From NCBI RefSeq assembly GCF_008086045.1, contig NZ_VSEY01000069.1:1-50301 (forward strand): a stretch of DNA of 50,301 nucleotides, read 5' to 3'. Source of the DNA: Nonomuraea sp. PA05. Its GTDB lineage: Bacteria; Actinomycetota; Actinomycetes; Streptosporangiales; Streptosporangiaceae. Below, piece by piece: positions 7,751 through 19,837 of the stretch (positions are counted from its first letter, which is position 1; every line of letters starts with the position of its first letter). The notes under the pieces are model-generated. The model worked only from the letters and a program-made list of their open reading frames with translations, made no database searches and was not told the DNA's origin. Made by a program: the position numbers and the translations under genes.

Positions 7751-8109
7751 TTCTGTCCACCCGTCGAGGACTCGCGCCGCCTGAGCAAACGATCCAGCGC
7801 GAGATCGAGTTCGGCGGCCAGGTGCTCGAATCGCGCGGACGCGGCCGGTGGGTTGGCGCGTACCACAAGCAGGCTACCTCGCGGCAGCCGATCGAGACGG
7901 TCCCGCATCAGGTGTCGGAGCCGTCGTTTGACCTTGTTTCGGGTCACGGCGCCCCCGACGGCCTTGCTCACCACGAAACCCACCAGAGGTGGCTCTTCCC
8001 CAGAAATGGTGAAATGCACCACAAGGGTCGGGCGACCCGCGCGTTTGCCGCGCCTGACCGCCGCCTCGAACTCCTCCCCGCGTCGCATGCGGGATTGACG
8101 GGACAGCAC
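7747..8109 (-). CDS. rnpA: Ribonuclease P protein component
   Basis: The 120-residue protein subunit of RNase P, which assists the catalytic RNA in tRNA 5' maturation. The RNR signature is present as SKAVGGAVTRNKVKRRLRHL, followed by the basic helix. The GTG start at 8,109 lies 15 bases downstream of a strong hairpin that separates it from rpmH, so its expression may depend on read-through. Confidence 0.95.
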   Translation of the reverse strand: MLSRQSRMRRGEEFEAAVRRGKRAGRPTLVVHFTISGEEPPLVGFVVSKAVGGAVTRNKVKRRLRHLMRDRLDRLPRGSLLVVRANPPAASARFEHLAAELDLALDRLLRRRESSTGGQK

Positions 8110-8123
8110 CGTATACGTCTAAC

Positions 8124-8150
8124 GCCCGCCGGCGAGCATCGCCGGCGGGC
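8124..8150 (-). terminator. Perfect 12-bp hairpin between rpmH and rnpA
   Basis: GCCCGCCGGCGA (8,124-8,135) and TCGCCGGCGGGC (8,139-8,150) pair perfectly around a GCA loop. There is no U-tract. Lying between rpmH (needed in large amounts) and rnpA (needed in small amounts), it probably terminates most rpmH transcripts or stabilises the rpmH 3' end. Confidence 0.75.
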
Positions 8151-8168
8151 TGTAGTCGCGCGAGACGA

Positions 8169-8306
8169 TCAGGCCGACAGCTTCTCGCGGCCCTTACGGC
8201 GGCGAGAGGCGAGGATGGCGCGACCGGCCCGGGTGCGCATCCGCAGCCGGAAGCCGTGGGTCTTCGCGCGGCGACGGTTGTTCGGCTGGAAAGTACGCTT
8301 GCTCAC
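8169..8306 (-). CDS. rpmH: 50S ribosomal protein bL34
   Basis: A 45-residue bL34: starts SKRTFQPNNRRRAKTHGFR and ends REKLSA, the standard sequence. GTG 8,306 has GGAG eight bases upstream; the frame continues upstream to 8,432 without L34 similarity. It is the first gene of the leftward rpmH-rnpA-yidD-yidC-khpB unit and is divergent from dnaA. Confidence 0.97.
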   Translation of the reverse strand: MSKRTFQPNNRRRAKTHGFRLRMRTRAGRAILASRRRKGREKLSA

Positions 8307-8418
8307 GGGTGGGCTCCAGGCTTGATGGTGCGCCACGGGGGGCGCTGTACACACATGGATGGCCTGCCAGTATACGAGGGCACGCGAAATAGCCGTCGCG
8401 TGACAAGCCGACCGTCGT

Positions 8419-8448
8419 ACGTTACGGGGCAAGTACCGTCCAGGTCAA
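8419..8448 (-). promoter_or_regulatory. Putative rpmH operon promoter
   Basis: On the minus strand TTGACC (8,448-8,443) and TAACGT (8,424-8,419) are separated by 18 bp, a good sigma-70-type pair. A second -10-like TATACT lies at 8,374-8,369 with a weak -35. Both are upstream of rpmH, and the upstream edge borders DnaA boxes. Confidence 0.55.
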
Positions 8449-8458
8449 ACCAGACCGG

Positions 8459-8706
8459 TTATCCACCAATCCACAGCCCACTTTTCCACCGGGGGCCCCA
8501 CGTCCACAAGTTGTGCACTCTGGTGCCACTAGGCTGTGGACAACGCTTGAACACACCTGTGCACAAAGATACTGTCGGCCCTTTCGGCCCGCTCAAGCCC
8601 TGTGGATAGCGTGTGGACCGCCTGTGGAGGACGGCCTGAAGCTCCGTCCCCACGTGTGGACAAAGGGGGCCGCCGACCGCCGCAGGCGACCCTGCCATGT
8701 GGATAA
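8459..8706. promoter_or_regulatory. DnaA-box cluster in the rpmH-dnaA intergenic region
   Basis: Perfect boxes in TGTGGAYAA orientation lie at 8,535-8,543, 8,655-8,663 and 8,698-8,706. One-mismatch copies are TTATCCACC (8,459-8,467), TGTGCACAA (8,559-8,567) and TGTGGATAG (8,601-8,609). The cluster covers the dnaA promoter and may serve autoregulation, origin function, or both. Confidence 0.85.
8547..8575 (+). promoter_or_regulatory. Putative dnaA promoter
   Basis: TTGAAC (8,547-8,552), a 17-bp spacer and TACTGT (8,570-8,575). A perfect DnaA box ends four bases upstream of the -35 and a one-mismatch box lies in the spacer, an arrangement that suits repression by DnaA. The leader would be about 165 bases. 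Confidence 0.55.
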
Positions 8707-8748
8707 CGATCGCGGGGGGCCGCGAGAGGGAGGAGGGGGAGCCGCACC

Positions 8749-10332
8749 ATGAACGGTGTCGACCTCGGCACGGTATGGGAGAACGCCCTGGGCAACTTCC
8801 TCAACGAGAACGTGCCCATCCAGCAGCGCACCTGGCTGTCGATGGTGCGTCCGATCGCCCTGGCCGACGACACGATCGTGCTCGGTGTCCCCAACGACTT
8901 CCTCAAGGACCTCATCGAGAGCAACAAACTGCGCCCGCTGGTGACGCACGCGCTCTCACAGGAGCTCGGCCGGACGATGCGGGTGGCCGTGATGATCGAC
9001 ACGGCGGCCCCCGAGAAGCCTGCCGGCGACGTCCATCAACAGCCTGTGACTCAAAGTTATCCCCAGGGTGTGGAGAGTCAGCTTCGTTACGCACAGCCCG
9101 TCCAACCGCAGTACAACCAGGTGTCCGAGCCTCCGCAGTTCTATTCTCCACAGCCGGAGCAGCCCCAGATATCCACCGAATATCCACAGCCTGGCTTTGG
9201 TTATGAACAGGCCCAGCCGTACACACCGCCTGTGGAGAAGTCGCCCGAGCCGACGCCTAATCGGTGGGAGGCGAAGAGCAACAAGCCCAGCGAACCGGCC
9301 AGGCTTAATCAGAAGTACACATTTGAGACATTCGTCATCGGCGCCAGTAACCGGTTCGCGCACGCGGCCGCCGTGGCGGTGGCCGAGTCCCCCGCGAAGG
9401 CGTACAACCCGCTCTTCATCTATGGCGACTCGGGGCTGGGGAAGACGCACCTGCTGCACGCGATCGGGCATTACGCCCAGAGCCTGTACGACGGGGCGCG
9501 GGTCAGATACGTGAGCTCCGAGGAGTTCACCAACGACTTCATCAACAGCATCCGCGACCACAAGGCCGACGGCTTCCGCGGCCGCTACCGGGCGATCGAC
9601 ATCCTGCTCGTGGACGACATCCAGTTCCTGGAGGGCAAGGAGCAGACGCAGGAGGAGTTCTTCCACACCTTCAACACCCTGCACAACGCCAACAAGCAGA
9701 TCGTCATCTCCAGTGACCGGGCGCCCAAGCAGCTCATCACGCTGGAGGACCGGCTGCGCAACCGGTTCGAGTGGGGCCTGATCACCGACGTCCAGCCGCC
9801 CGAGCTGGAGACCCGGATCGCCATCCTCAGGAAGAAGGCCATCCAGGAGGGCCTGGCCGCGCCGCCCGAGGTGCTCGAGTACATCGCCAGCCGCATCTCC
9901 ACCAACATCCGTGAGCTCGAGGGCGCGCTGATCAGGGTCACCGCGTTCGCCAGCCTCAACCGGCAGGGCGTCGACCTGCAGCTCGCCGAGGTGGTGCTGA
10001 AGGACCTGATCACCTCGGAGTCCGACACCGAGATCACCATCGCGGCCATCATGAGCGAGACCGCACAGTACTTCGGGATCAGCATCGACGACCTGTGCGG
10101 CACCTCACGCAGCCGCGCGCTCGTCAACGCCCGGCAGATCGCCATGTACCTGGCGCGCGAGCTGACCGAGCTGTCGCTGCCGAAGATCGGCCAGCAGTTC
10201 GGCGGACGCGACCACACCACGGTCATGCACGCGGAGCGGAAGATCCGGTCGCTCATCGCCGAGCGCAGGTCGATGTACAACCAGGTCAACGAGCTAACAA
10301 TGCGGATCAAGCAGACACAGCGTGGATCTTGA
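8749..10332 (+). CDS. dnaA: Chromosomal replication initiator DnaA
   Basis: DnaA binds DnaA boxes at oriC, forms an ATP-dependent filament and opens the duplex. Length is 527 residues. Domain I is about 1-85. Domain II (about 86-185) is a long Gln/Pro/Tyr-rich linker. Domain III is the AAA+ core with Walker A GDSGLGKT (226-233) and Walker B ILLVDDIQFL. Domain IV ends with the box-recognition motif GGRDHTTVMHAERKI. The ATG start is preceded by GGGAGGAGGGGGA. The linker DNA is less GC-rich than the rest of the gene and contains several one-mismatch DnaA boxes. Confidence 0.98.
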   Translation: MNGVDLGTVWENALGNFLNENVPIQQRTWLSMVRPIALADDTIVLGVPNDFLKDLIESNKLRPLVTHALSQELGRTMRVAVMIDTAAPEKPAGDVHQQPVTQSYPQGVESQLRYAQPVQPQYNQVSEPPQFYSPQPEQPQISTEYPQPGFGYEQAQPYTPPVEKSPEPTPNRWEAKSNKPSEPARLNQKYTFETFVIGASNRFAHAAAVAVAESPAKAYNPLFIYGDSGLGKTHLLHAIGHYAQSLYDGARVRYVSSEEFTNDFINSIRDHKADGFRGRYRAIDILLVDDIQFLEGKEQTQEEFFHTFNTLHNANKQIVISSDRAPKQLITLEDRLRNRFEWGLITDVQPPELETRIAILRKKAIQEGLAAPPEVLEYIASRISTNIRELEGALIRVTAFASLNRQGVDLQLAEVVLKDLITSESDTEITIAAIMSETAQYFGISIDDLCGTSRSRALVNARQIAMYLARELTELSLPKIGQQFGGRDHTTVMHAERKIRSLIAERRSMYNQVNELTMRIKQTQRGS

Positions 10333-10868
10333 GTTTATGCACAGCCTGTGGAAAACACTGTGGACCAGCGGAAACACAGAAATTCACCCGCCGTTCGCCC
10401 GACAATGCTGGGAAAAATCCGTCCACAAGGGCTGGGGACAAAGGTGGGGACATCCTGTGGGGAACTTGGGGACTACCAGTGGACAACGTGTGGACAGACT
10501 GTGAACAACGGATCTGGGACTCCAGAAGGGCCCCTTCTACCCCGTGGATAACCTGTGGAAACCCCGTGGATAACTCCCGTCTCACGGTGGATGACGGGAC
10601 CATGATCTGGGGACGGCCTGTGGGCGAAGTTTCGTCATCCCCAGGCGGCGAAGTTCTCCCCAGGCTTCACCCACAGGACGAGTGGATAAAAATATGGCGG
10701 CTGACCAGCCAAGACGCTGGTTGTCCACAGTTTCCACAGCCCCTAGTGTGATGACTTCCCTTCTCTAACTAAGAAACACAAAGACCCATAGTTGGGCTTC
10801 TCCCGGAGCGCGAGGCCGGGAGGGTGGATCCTTGAGATCCTTGAATCAACGACGAACCCAGGAGGCTG
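10333..10868. other. Chromosomal replication origin oriC
   Basis: The dnaA-dnaN intergenic region holds at least nine DnaA-box-like sites in both orientations. One is perfect (TTGTCCACA, 10,721-10,729). One-mismatch boxes include TTATGCACA (10,335), TGGGGACAA (10,433), AGTGGACAA (10,478), TGTGGACAG (10,489), TGTGAACAA (10,500), CGTGGATAA (10,543 and 10,565) and AGTGGATAA (10,681). AT-richer stretches at 10,684-10,697 and about 10,752-10,790 are candidate unwinding regions. Length and box density resemble Streptomyces oriC. Confidence 0.93.
10721..10749 (+). promoter_or_regulatory. Putative dnaN promoter with its -35 inside a DnaA box
   Basis: TTGTCC (10,721-10,726), a 17-bp spacer and TAGTGT (10,744-10,749) form a good promoter. 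The -35 is the left part of the only perfect DnaA box in oriC. The leader would be about 110 bases. Confidence 0.5.
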
Positions 10869-12014
10869 ATGACCGTGATGTTCCGAATCGAGCGAGACGT
10901 CCTCGCTGAGGCGGTGGCATGGACGGCACGCAGCCTCCCGGCCCGCCCGTCGGTGCCCGTGCTCGCCGGCATGCGCCTGGAGGTCACGGAGCAGCAGCAG
11001 CTCAAGCTCTCCGGCTTCGACTACGAGGTCTCCGCCGAGGTGACGCTCGAACTGCACACCGGTGAGCCCGGCGTCGTCCTGGTCTCCGGCAAGCTGCTCG
11101 CCGAGATCACCCGCGCTCTTCCCGCACAGCCTGTGGACTTCGTGGTGGAAGGCGCCAAGGCGGTCGTCACGTGCGGCAGCGCGCGATTCACCCTGCTGAC
11201 CATGCCTGTGGAGGACTACCCGACCCTGCCGGCCATGCCTCCGGCCGCCGGGCGGGTCGGCAGCGACGTGTTCGCCTCCGCCGTCAGCCAGGTCGCCGTC
11301 GCCGCCGGTCGCGACGACACGCTGCCGATGCTCACGGGCGTGCGGATGGAGATCGAGGGCGACACGGTCACCCTCGCCGCGACCGACCGCTACCGGCTGG
11401 CCGTGCGCGAGCTGAAGTGGCAGCCGGGCCAGCCCGACTTCGCCGCCATCGCGATGATCCCCGGCAAGACGCTCGCCGACACGGCCAAGGCGCTCGGCGC
11501 GACGGGCGCCGAGGTGGAGATCGCGCTCAGCTCCGCCGGCGGCACCGGCGAGGGCATGATCGGCTTCTCCAGCGCCGGGCGCCGGACGACGACGCGGCTG
11601 CTCGACCCCGAGTTCCCCAAGTACCGCTCGCTGCTGCCCACTGAGTTCTCCGCGCGCGCCGACCTGTCCACAGGCCCGTTCGTCGAGGCGGTCAAGCGCG
11701 TGGCCCTGGTCGCCGAGCGCAACACGCCGGTGCGGCTGGCGTTCAAGAGCGGCGAGGTCGTCCTGGAGGCCGGCAGCGGCGACGAGGCGCAGGCCGTCGA
11801 GGCGCTGCCCGTCGACTACGAGGGCGAGGAGATGAACATCGCCTTCAACCACCAGTTCCTGCTGGAAGGACTGGGCGCCATCGACTCCGATGTGGCGCGG
11901 CTGCAGATGACCACGTCCACGAAGCCCGCTATCCTCACCGGTGGCAAGCCTGTGGAGGACGGAGCCGTAACGGACTACCGATACCTGATCATGCCCATCC
12001 GACTGTCAGGCTGA
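10869..12014 (+). CDS. dnaN: DNA polymerase III beta sliding clamp
   Basis: The processivity clamp DnaN, about 380 residues, three repeated clamp domains. It begins MFRIERDVLAEAVAW, matching actinobacterial clamps, and ends with the usual YLIMPIRLSG. AGGAGG (10,860-10,865) is three bases from ATG 10,869, nine from GTG 10,875 and twelve from ATG 10,878. The latter two fit translation better and match homologous N-termini, so the true start is probably two or three codons downstream of the coordinate given. It is followed by gnd. Confidence 0.97.
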   Translation: MTVMFRIERDVLAEAVAWTARSLPARPSVPVLAGMRLEVTEQQQLKLSGFDYEVSAEVTLELHTGEPGVVLVSGKLLAEITRALPAQPVDFVVEGAKAVVTCGSARFTLLTMPVEDYPTLPAMPPAAGRVGSDVFASAVSQVAVAAGRDDTLPMLTGVRMEIEGDTVTLAATDRYRLAVRELKWQPGQPDFAAIAMIPGKTLADTAKALGATGAEVEIALSSAGGTGEGMIGFSSAGRRTTTRLLDPEFPKYRSLLPTEFSARADLSTGPFVEAVKRVALVAERNTPVRLAFKSGEVVLEAGSGDEAQAVEALPVDYEGEEMNIAFNHQFLLEGLGAIDSDVARLQMTTSTKPAILTGGKPVEDGAVTDYRYLIMPIRLSG

Positions 12015-12057
12015 ACCTGTCATCGGAGATGATGGAAGTCTGACAAGGGGGTACATC

Positions 12058-13002
12058 ATGCAGATCGGCATGGTCGGACTGGGCAAGATGGGCGGCAACA
12101 TGGCCGAACGGCTGCGCCGCGGTGGTCATGAGGTCGTCGGTTACGACCGCGACCCGGCCATCAGCGACGTCGCCAGCCTGAAGGAACTGGCCGAACGCCT
12201 TCAGGCGCCGCGCGCCGTGTGGGTCATGGTGCCCGCCGGCAAACCCACGCAGACCACCGTCGACGACCTGGGCGAGCTGCTCGACGAGGGCGACATCGTC
12301 ATCGACGGCGGCAACTCCCACTACGTCGACGACCAGAAGCACGCCGCCGAGCTGGCGGAGAAGGGCATCGGCTTCGTCGACTGCGGCGTCAGCGGCGGCG
12401 TGTGGGGCCTGCAGAACGGCTACGCGCTCATGTGCGGCGGCGACCAGGCCCACGTCGAGCGGCTCATGCCCATCTTCGAGACGCTCAAGCCCGAGGGCGA
12501 GGACGGCTTCGTGCACGCGGGCGACGTCGGCGCCGGGCACTTCGCGAAGATGGTCCACAACGGCATCGAGTACGGCATGATGCAGGCCTTCGCCGAGGGC
12601 TGGGAGCTCCTCGAGGCCTCCGACGTCGTCAAGGACGTCAAGGGCTCCTTCAGCAGCTGGCGCACCGGCACCGTGATCCGCTCCTGGCTGCTCGACCTGC
12701 TGGTGCGGGCGCTCGACGACGACGAGCACCTCGACCAGCTCCGCGGTTACGCACAGGACTCCGGCGAGGGCCGGTGGACGGTGCAGGCGGCTGTGGACCA
12801 CGCGGTCCCGCTGCCGGTCATCACCGCCGCGCTGTACGCCAGGTTCGCCTCCCGCCAGGACGACTCCCCCGCGATGAAGGTCGTGGCGGCGCTGCGCAAC
12901 CAGTTCGGCGGCCACGCCACCACCTCGGCGGAGGGCAGCACCGGCAAGGGCGCCGACTCCCCCGGAGCCGACGTGACCCCGCCGCGCGAGGCCGACCGCT
13001 GA
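12058..13002 (+). CDS. gnd: 6-phosphogluconate dehydrogenase, decarboxylating (short NAD-type)
   Basis: Converts 6-phosphogluconate to ribulose 5-phosphate and CO2 in the oxidative pentose phosphate pathway. At 314 residues it is the short form rather than the ~470-residue enzyme. The Rossmann motif GLGKMGGNMA is at 7-16, the catalytic segment is GHFAKMVHNGIEY with Lys164, and VSGGVWG is intact. The YDRDP after the second strand (Asp30) replaces the NRT of NADP enzymes and suggests NAD+ use. AAGGGGG precedes the ATG. The dnaN-gnd-recF order is typical of Streptomyces relatives. The last ~25 residues (Gly/Ala/Asp-rich) look like a disordered tail. Confidence 0.93.
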   Translation: MQIGMVGLGKMGGNMAERLRRGGHEVVGYDRDPAISDVASLKELAERLQAPRAVWVMVPAGKPTQTTVDDLGELLDEGDIVIDGGNSHYVDDQKHAAELAEKGIGFVDCGVSGGVWGLQNGYALMCGGDQAHVERLMPIFETLKPEGEDGFVHAGDVGAGHFAKMVHNGIEYGMMQAFAEGWELLEASDVVKDVKGSFSSWRTGTVIRSWLLDLLVRALDDDEHLDQLRGYAQDSGEGRWTVQAAVDHAVPLPVITAALYARFASRQDDSPAMKVVAALRNQFGGHATTSAEGSTGKGADSPGADVTPPREADR

Positions 13003-13073
13003 GCCTGCCTCCGGGTCATTCAGGGTTTTCCACAGAACGCATGCCGGTGACCCCGGTGACCCGTGAGGCGCAC

Positions 13074-13085
13074 TAACCTCGTGGG
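13074..13085 (+). promoter_or_regulatory. Putative -10 for a leaderless recF mRNA
   Basis: TAACCT (13,074-13,079) lies six bases before the recF GTG, the same geometry as at the aldolase gene. No Shine-Dalgarno sequence is present. It would give recF-dciA a promoter of their own. Confidence 0.4.
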
Positions 13086-14330
13086 GTGCATGTCGCCCAC
13101 CTCTCGCTGACCGACTTCCGGTCCTACGCGTCCGTGGAGCTCGGCCTTGAGCCGGGCGTCACGGCGTTCGTGGGGCCCAACGGCCAGGGCAAGACCAACC
13201 TGGTCGAGGCCCTCGGCTACGTCGCGACGCACTCCAGCCACCGGGTGGCCAGCGACGCGCCGCTGGTGCGGCAGGGCGCCACCCGGGCGATCGTCCGCTG
13301 CGCCATCCACAGGGACGACCGGCGGGCGCTGATCGAGCTGGAGATCAACCCGGGGCGGGCCAACCGCGCCAGGCTCAACCGCTCGCCCGTCTCCCGCGCC
13401 CGCGACGCCGTCGGCCTGCTGCGCACGGTGCTGTTCGCCCCCGAAGACCTCGCGCTGTCCAAGGGCGACCCGTCCGAGCGCCGCCGCTTCCTCGACGACC
13501 TGCTGGTGGCGCGGACTCCCCGGTTCGCCGGGGTGCGCGCCGACTACGACCGGGTGCTGAAGCAGCGCGGAGCCCTGCTCCGTACGGCCGCGCAGGCCCG
13601 CAGGGGCAGCAGGAGCTCGCGGCGGCAGGAGAGCGACAGCGGGTTCGCCGCGGCCGGCGCGGGCGACGTGCTGAGCACCCTGGAGGTGTGGGACGCCCAC
13701 CTCGCCCGGCACGGCGCGGAGCTGTTGCGGGGCCGGCTGGAGCTCATCGAGGAGCTGCGCCCCCTGGTGGCCGGATCGTACGCCGCGCTCGCCCCGTCGA
13801 GCGCTCCCGCGACGCTCGCCTACCGCAGCACGTTGTCCACAGGCGGGGATCCCGGCGAGGGGGTCGTGGAGGGTGAAGTCCCCGGTGAGCGGGGATCTTT
13901 CGATACACAGACGTTATCCACAGACTTGGGGAAAACCCTTGAAGAACGTCTGCGGGAGCGGCTAATAGAGGTCCGCTCCTCGGAGCTCGAACGAGGCGTC
14001 ACGCTCGTCGGGCCGCACCGCGACGATCTGGTTCTCGGGCTGGGCGATCTGCCTGCCCGTGGTTACGCCAGCCACGGCGAGTCGTGGTCGTTCGCGCTGG
14101 CGCTGCGGTTGGCGGCCTACGACCTGCTGCGGGCCGACGGGGGCGATCCGGTGCTGATCCTCGACGACGTGTTCGCCGAGCTCGACAGCCAGCGCCGGCG
14201 GCGGCTGGCGGAGATGGTGGCGCCCGCCGAGCAGGTGCTGATCACGGCGGCCGTGCCTGATGACGTGCCGCAGGAGCTGGCGGGAGGCAGGTTCGACGTC
14301 GCGGAGGGGAGTGTGACGCGTGTCCGCTGA
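13086..14330 (+). CDS. recF: DNA replication and repair protein RecF
   Basis: RecF is an SMC-like ABC ATPase that helps load RecA at gaps. Walker A GPNGQGKT is at 30-37, the signature and Walker B (VLILDDVFAELD, about 357-368) are intact. At 414 residues it is about 40-50 longer than usual. The extra length is an Arg/Ser-rich segment (about 170-195) and a Gly/Glu/Thr-rich segment (about 245-290) in the coiled-coil region. The second segment's DNA carries two perfect DnaA boxes and is less GC-biased than its surroundings. The GTG at 13,086 gives the conserved N-terminus HVAHLSLTDFRSY. The 3' end overlaps dciA by 11 bases. Confidence 0.96.
   Translation: MHVAHLSLTDFRSYASVELGLEPGVTAFVGPNGQGKTNLVEALGYVATHSSHRVASDAPLVRQGATRAIVRCAIHRDDRRALIELEINPGRANRARLNRSPVSRARDAVGLLRTVLFAPEDLALSKGDPSERRRFLDDLLVARTPRFAGVRADYDRVLKQRGALLRTAAQARRGSRSSRRQESDSGFAAAGAGDVLSTLEVWDAHLARHGAELLRGRLELIEELRPLVAGSYAALAPSSAPATLAYRSTLSTGGDPGEGVVEGEVPGERGSFDTQTLSTDLGKTLEERLRERLIEVRSSELERGVTLVGPHRDDLVLGLGDLPARGYASHGESWSFALALRLAAYDLLRADGGDPVLILDDVFAELDSQRRRRLAEMVAPAEQVLITAAVPDDVPQELAGGRFDVAEGSVTRVR
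13833..13922. promoter_or_regulatory. Two perfect DnaA boxes inside recF
   Basis: TTGTCCACA (13,833-13,841) and TTATCCACA (13,914-13,922) lie in the same orientation in the variable segment of recF, 81 bp apart. Confidence 0.8.
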
Positions 14331-15045
14331 CGACGGCCTTCCGCTGGGGAGCGGAAGTTATCCACAAGCTGGGGGTCCCGGTGGACGGCCACGGGCCGGG
14401 TCGGCCGGTGGACGCGCGGCGGCGGCGGACGGTCGTCCACAGGCGGGGGCGACCGGTGCACAGGTGCCGTCGGCCGGTGCGCGGACAAGCGTGACCGGTG
14501 CGCGAACGCCGTCGGCCGGGCAGGGCGGCCCTGCTGCCGCGGCGGCGGGAGGCGAGAGCGCGACGGCCCGCGGCGTGGCCATGGCGCGGGAGAAGCTCGC
14601 CCAGGCCAAGGCCGACGCCGCCAAACGCGGCAACCTCCCCCGCCGCGAGCCCCGGCGGAAGGCACGCGGCGGCGCCCGCAGGGAGAACGGCGATCCACAG
14701 CTTTTCGGACGCGCGATCGCCGATCTCCTGGCCGATCGCGGCTGGGAGCGCCCGGCGAAGGTGGGCGCGGTGTTCGGCCGCTGGGTCGAGATCGTGGGCC
14801 CTGACCTGGCCGCCCACACCAAGCCCGAGTCCTTCGACGACGGCGAGGTGCTGATCGCGGCCGATTCGACGGCGTGGGCGACGCAGGTCCGGCTGCTCGC
14901 CCGCACCCTCGTACGCAGGCTGAACGAGGAGCTCGGCGACGGCACGGTGACAAAGGTCAAGGTCAGAGGCCCGCAGACGGCGCCGCGTCCATCAGGGGGT
15001 TTGCGGGTGACCGGAAGGCGAGGCCCCCGCGACACCCACGGCTAG
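14320..15045 (+). CDS. dciA: DciA (DUF721) replication protein
   Basis: DUF721 proteins are DciA, the ancestral loader or partner of the replicative helicase DnaB; the mycobacterial member at the same locus is Rv0004. The conserved domain is roughly 125-225 (QLFGRAIADLLADRGWERP, then VFGRWVEIVGPDLAAHTKPE and ADSTAWATQVRLLA). It is preceded by ~120 residues, of which the first 85 are Gly/Ala-rich and probably disordered. The GTG at 14,320 overlaps recF and has GGAGGGG upstream. A perfect DnaA box (TTATCCACA, 14,358-14,366) lies in the disordered part. The assignment to DciA is by family and position. Confidence 0.9.
   Translation: MSADDGLPLGSGSYPQAGGPGGRPRAGSAGGRAAAADGRPQAGATGAQVPSAGARTSVTGARTPSAGQGGPAAAAAGGESATARGVAMAREKLAQAKADAAKRGNLPRREPRRKARGGARRENGDPQLFGRAIADLLADRGWERPAKVGAVFGRWVEIVGPDLAAHTKPESFDDGEVLIAADSTAWATQVRLLARTLVRRLNEELGDGTVTKVKVRGPQTAPRPSGGLRVTGRRGPRDTHG
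14358..14366. promoter_or_regulatory. Perfect DnaA box in the dciA 5' coding region
   Basis: TTATCCACA in a segment encoding low-complexity sequence (around residues 13-16 of DciA). It is 436 bp from the nearer recF box. Confidence 0.75.
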
Positions 15046-15376
15046 CGGCGGCGTTCGCAGGGGCTGCGGTTGGGCGCTCGGGGCGATCAGACAGCCGCAG
15101 ACGCGATAAGCCCCCTTTCCGGAGGGGGGATGCTTGGCAGGGGGCCAAACGAGCTAGAGGGCATCACAGGCGCGTTCATTGCCACCTTGGCCCTCCGGAA
15201 GCGGTAGAATGAAAAAGGATTCCGGACACGTCCGCTTGCGTGTCACCCCGGCAGCAAGCCGACTCCCCTGGGTGACCGCGCATCGGGGCACTCACGACGG
15301 TGACGGGCACGGCAGGGGCAGCTTCGCTAGATAGTCGCCTCCCCCGCCGCGTGTCCGCGGCAGGAGGATTTCGCAG
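15046..15376 (+). promoter_or_regulatory. gyrB upstream region with promoter
   Basis: A strong -10 TAGAAT (15,205-15,210) is followed by an A-rich start region. TTGCCA (15,179-15,184) is a -35 candidate but 20 bp away, so the -35 is uncertain. The leader would be about 160 bases. No gene or riboswitch is recognised in these 331 bp. Confidence 0.55.
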
Positions 15377-17320
<1,944 letters not shown>

Positions 17321-17335
17321 GAAGGACCAACACCT

Positions 17336-19834
<2,499 letters not shown>

Positions 19835-19837
19835 TTC

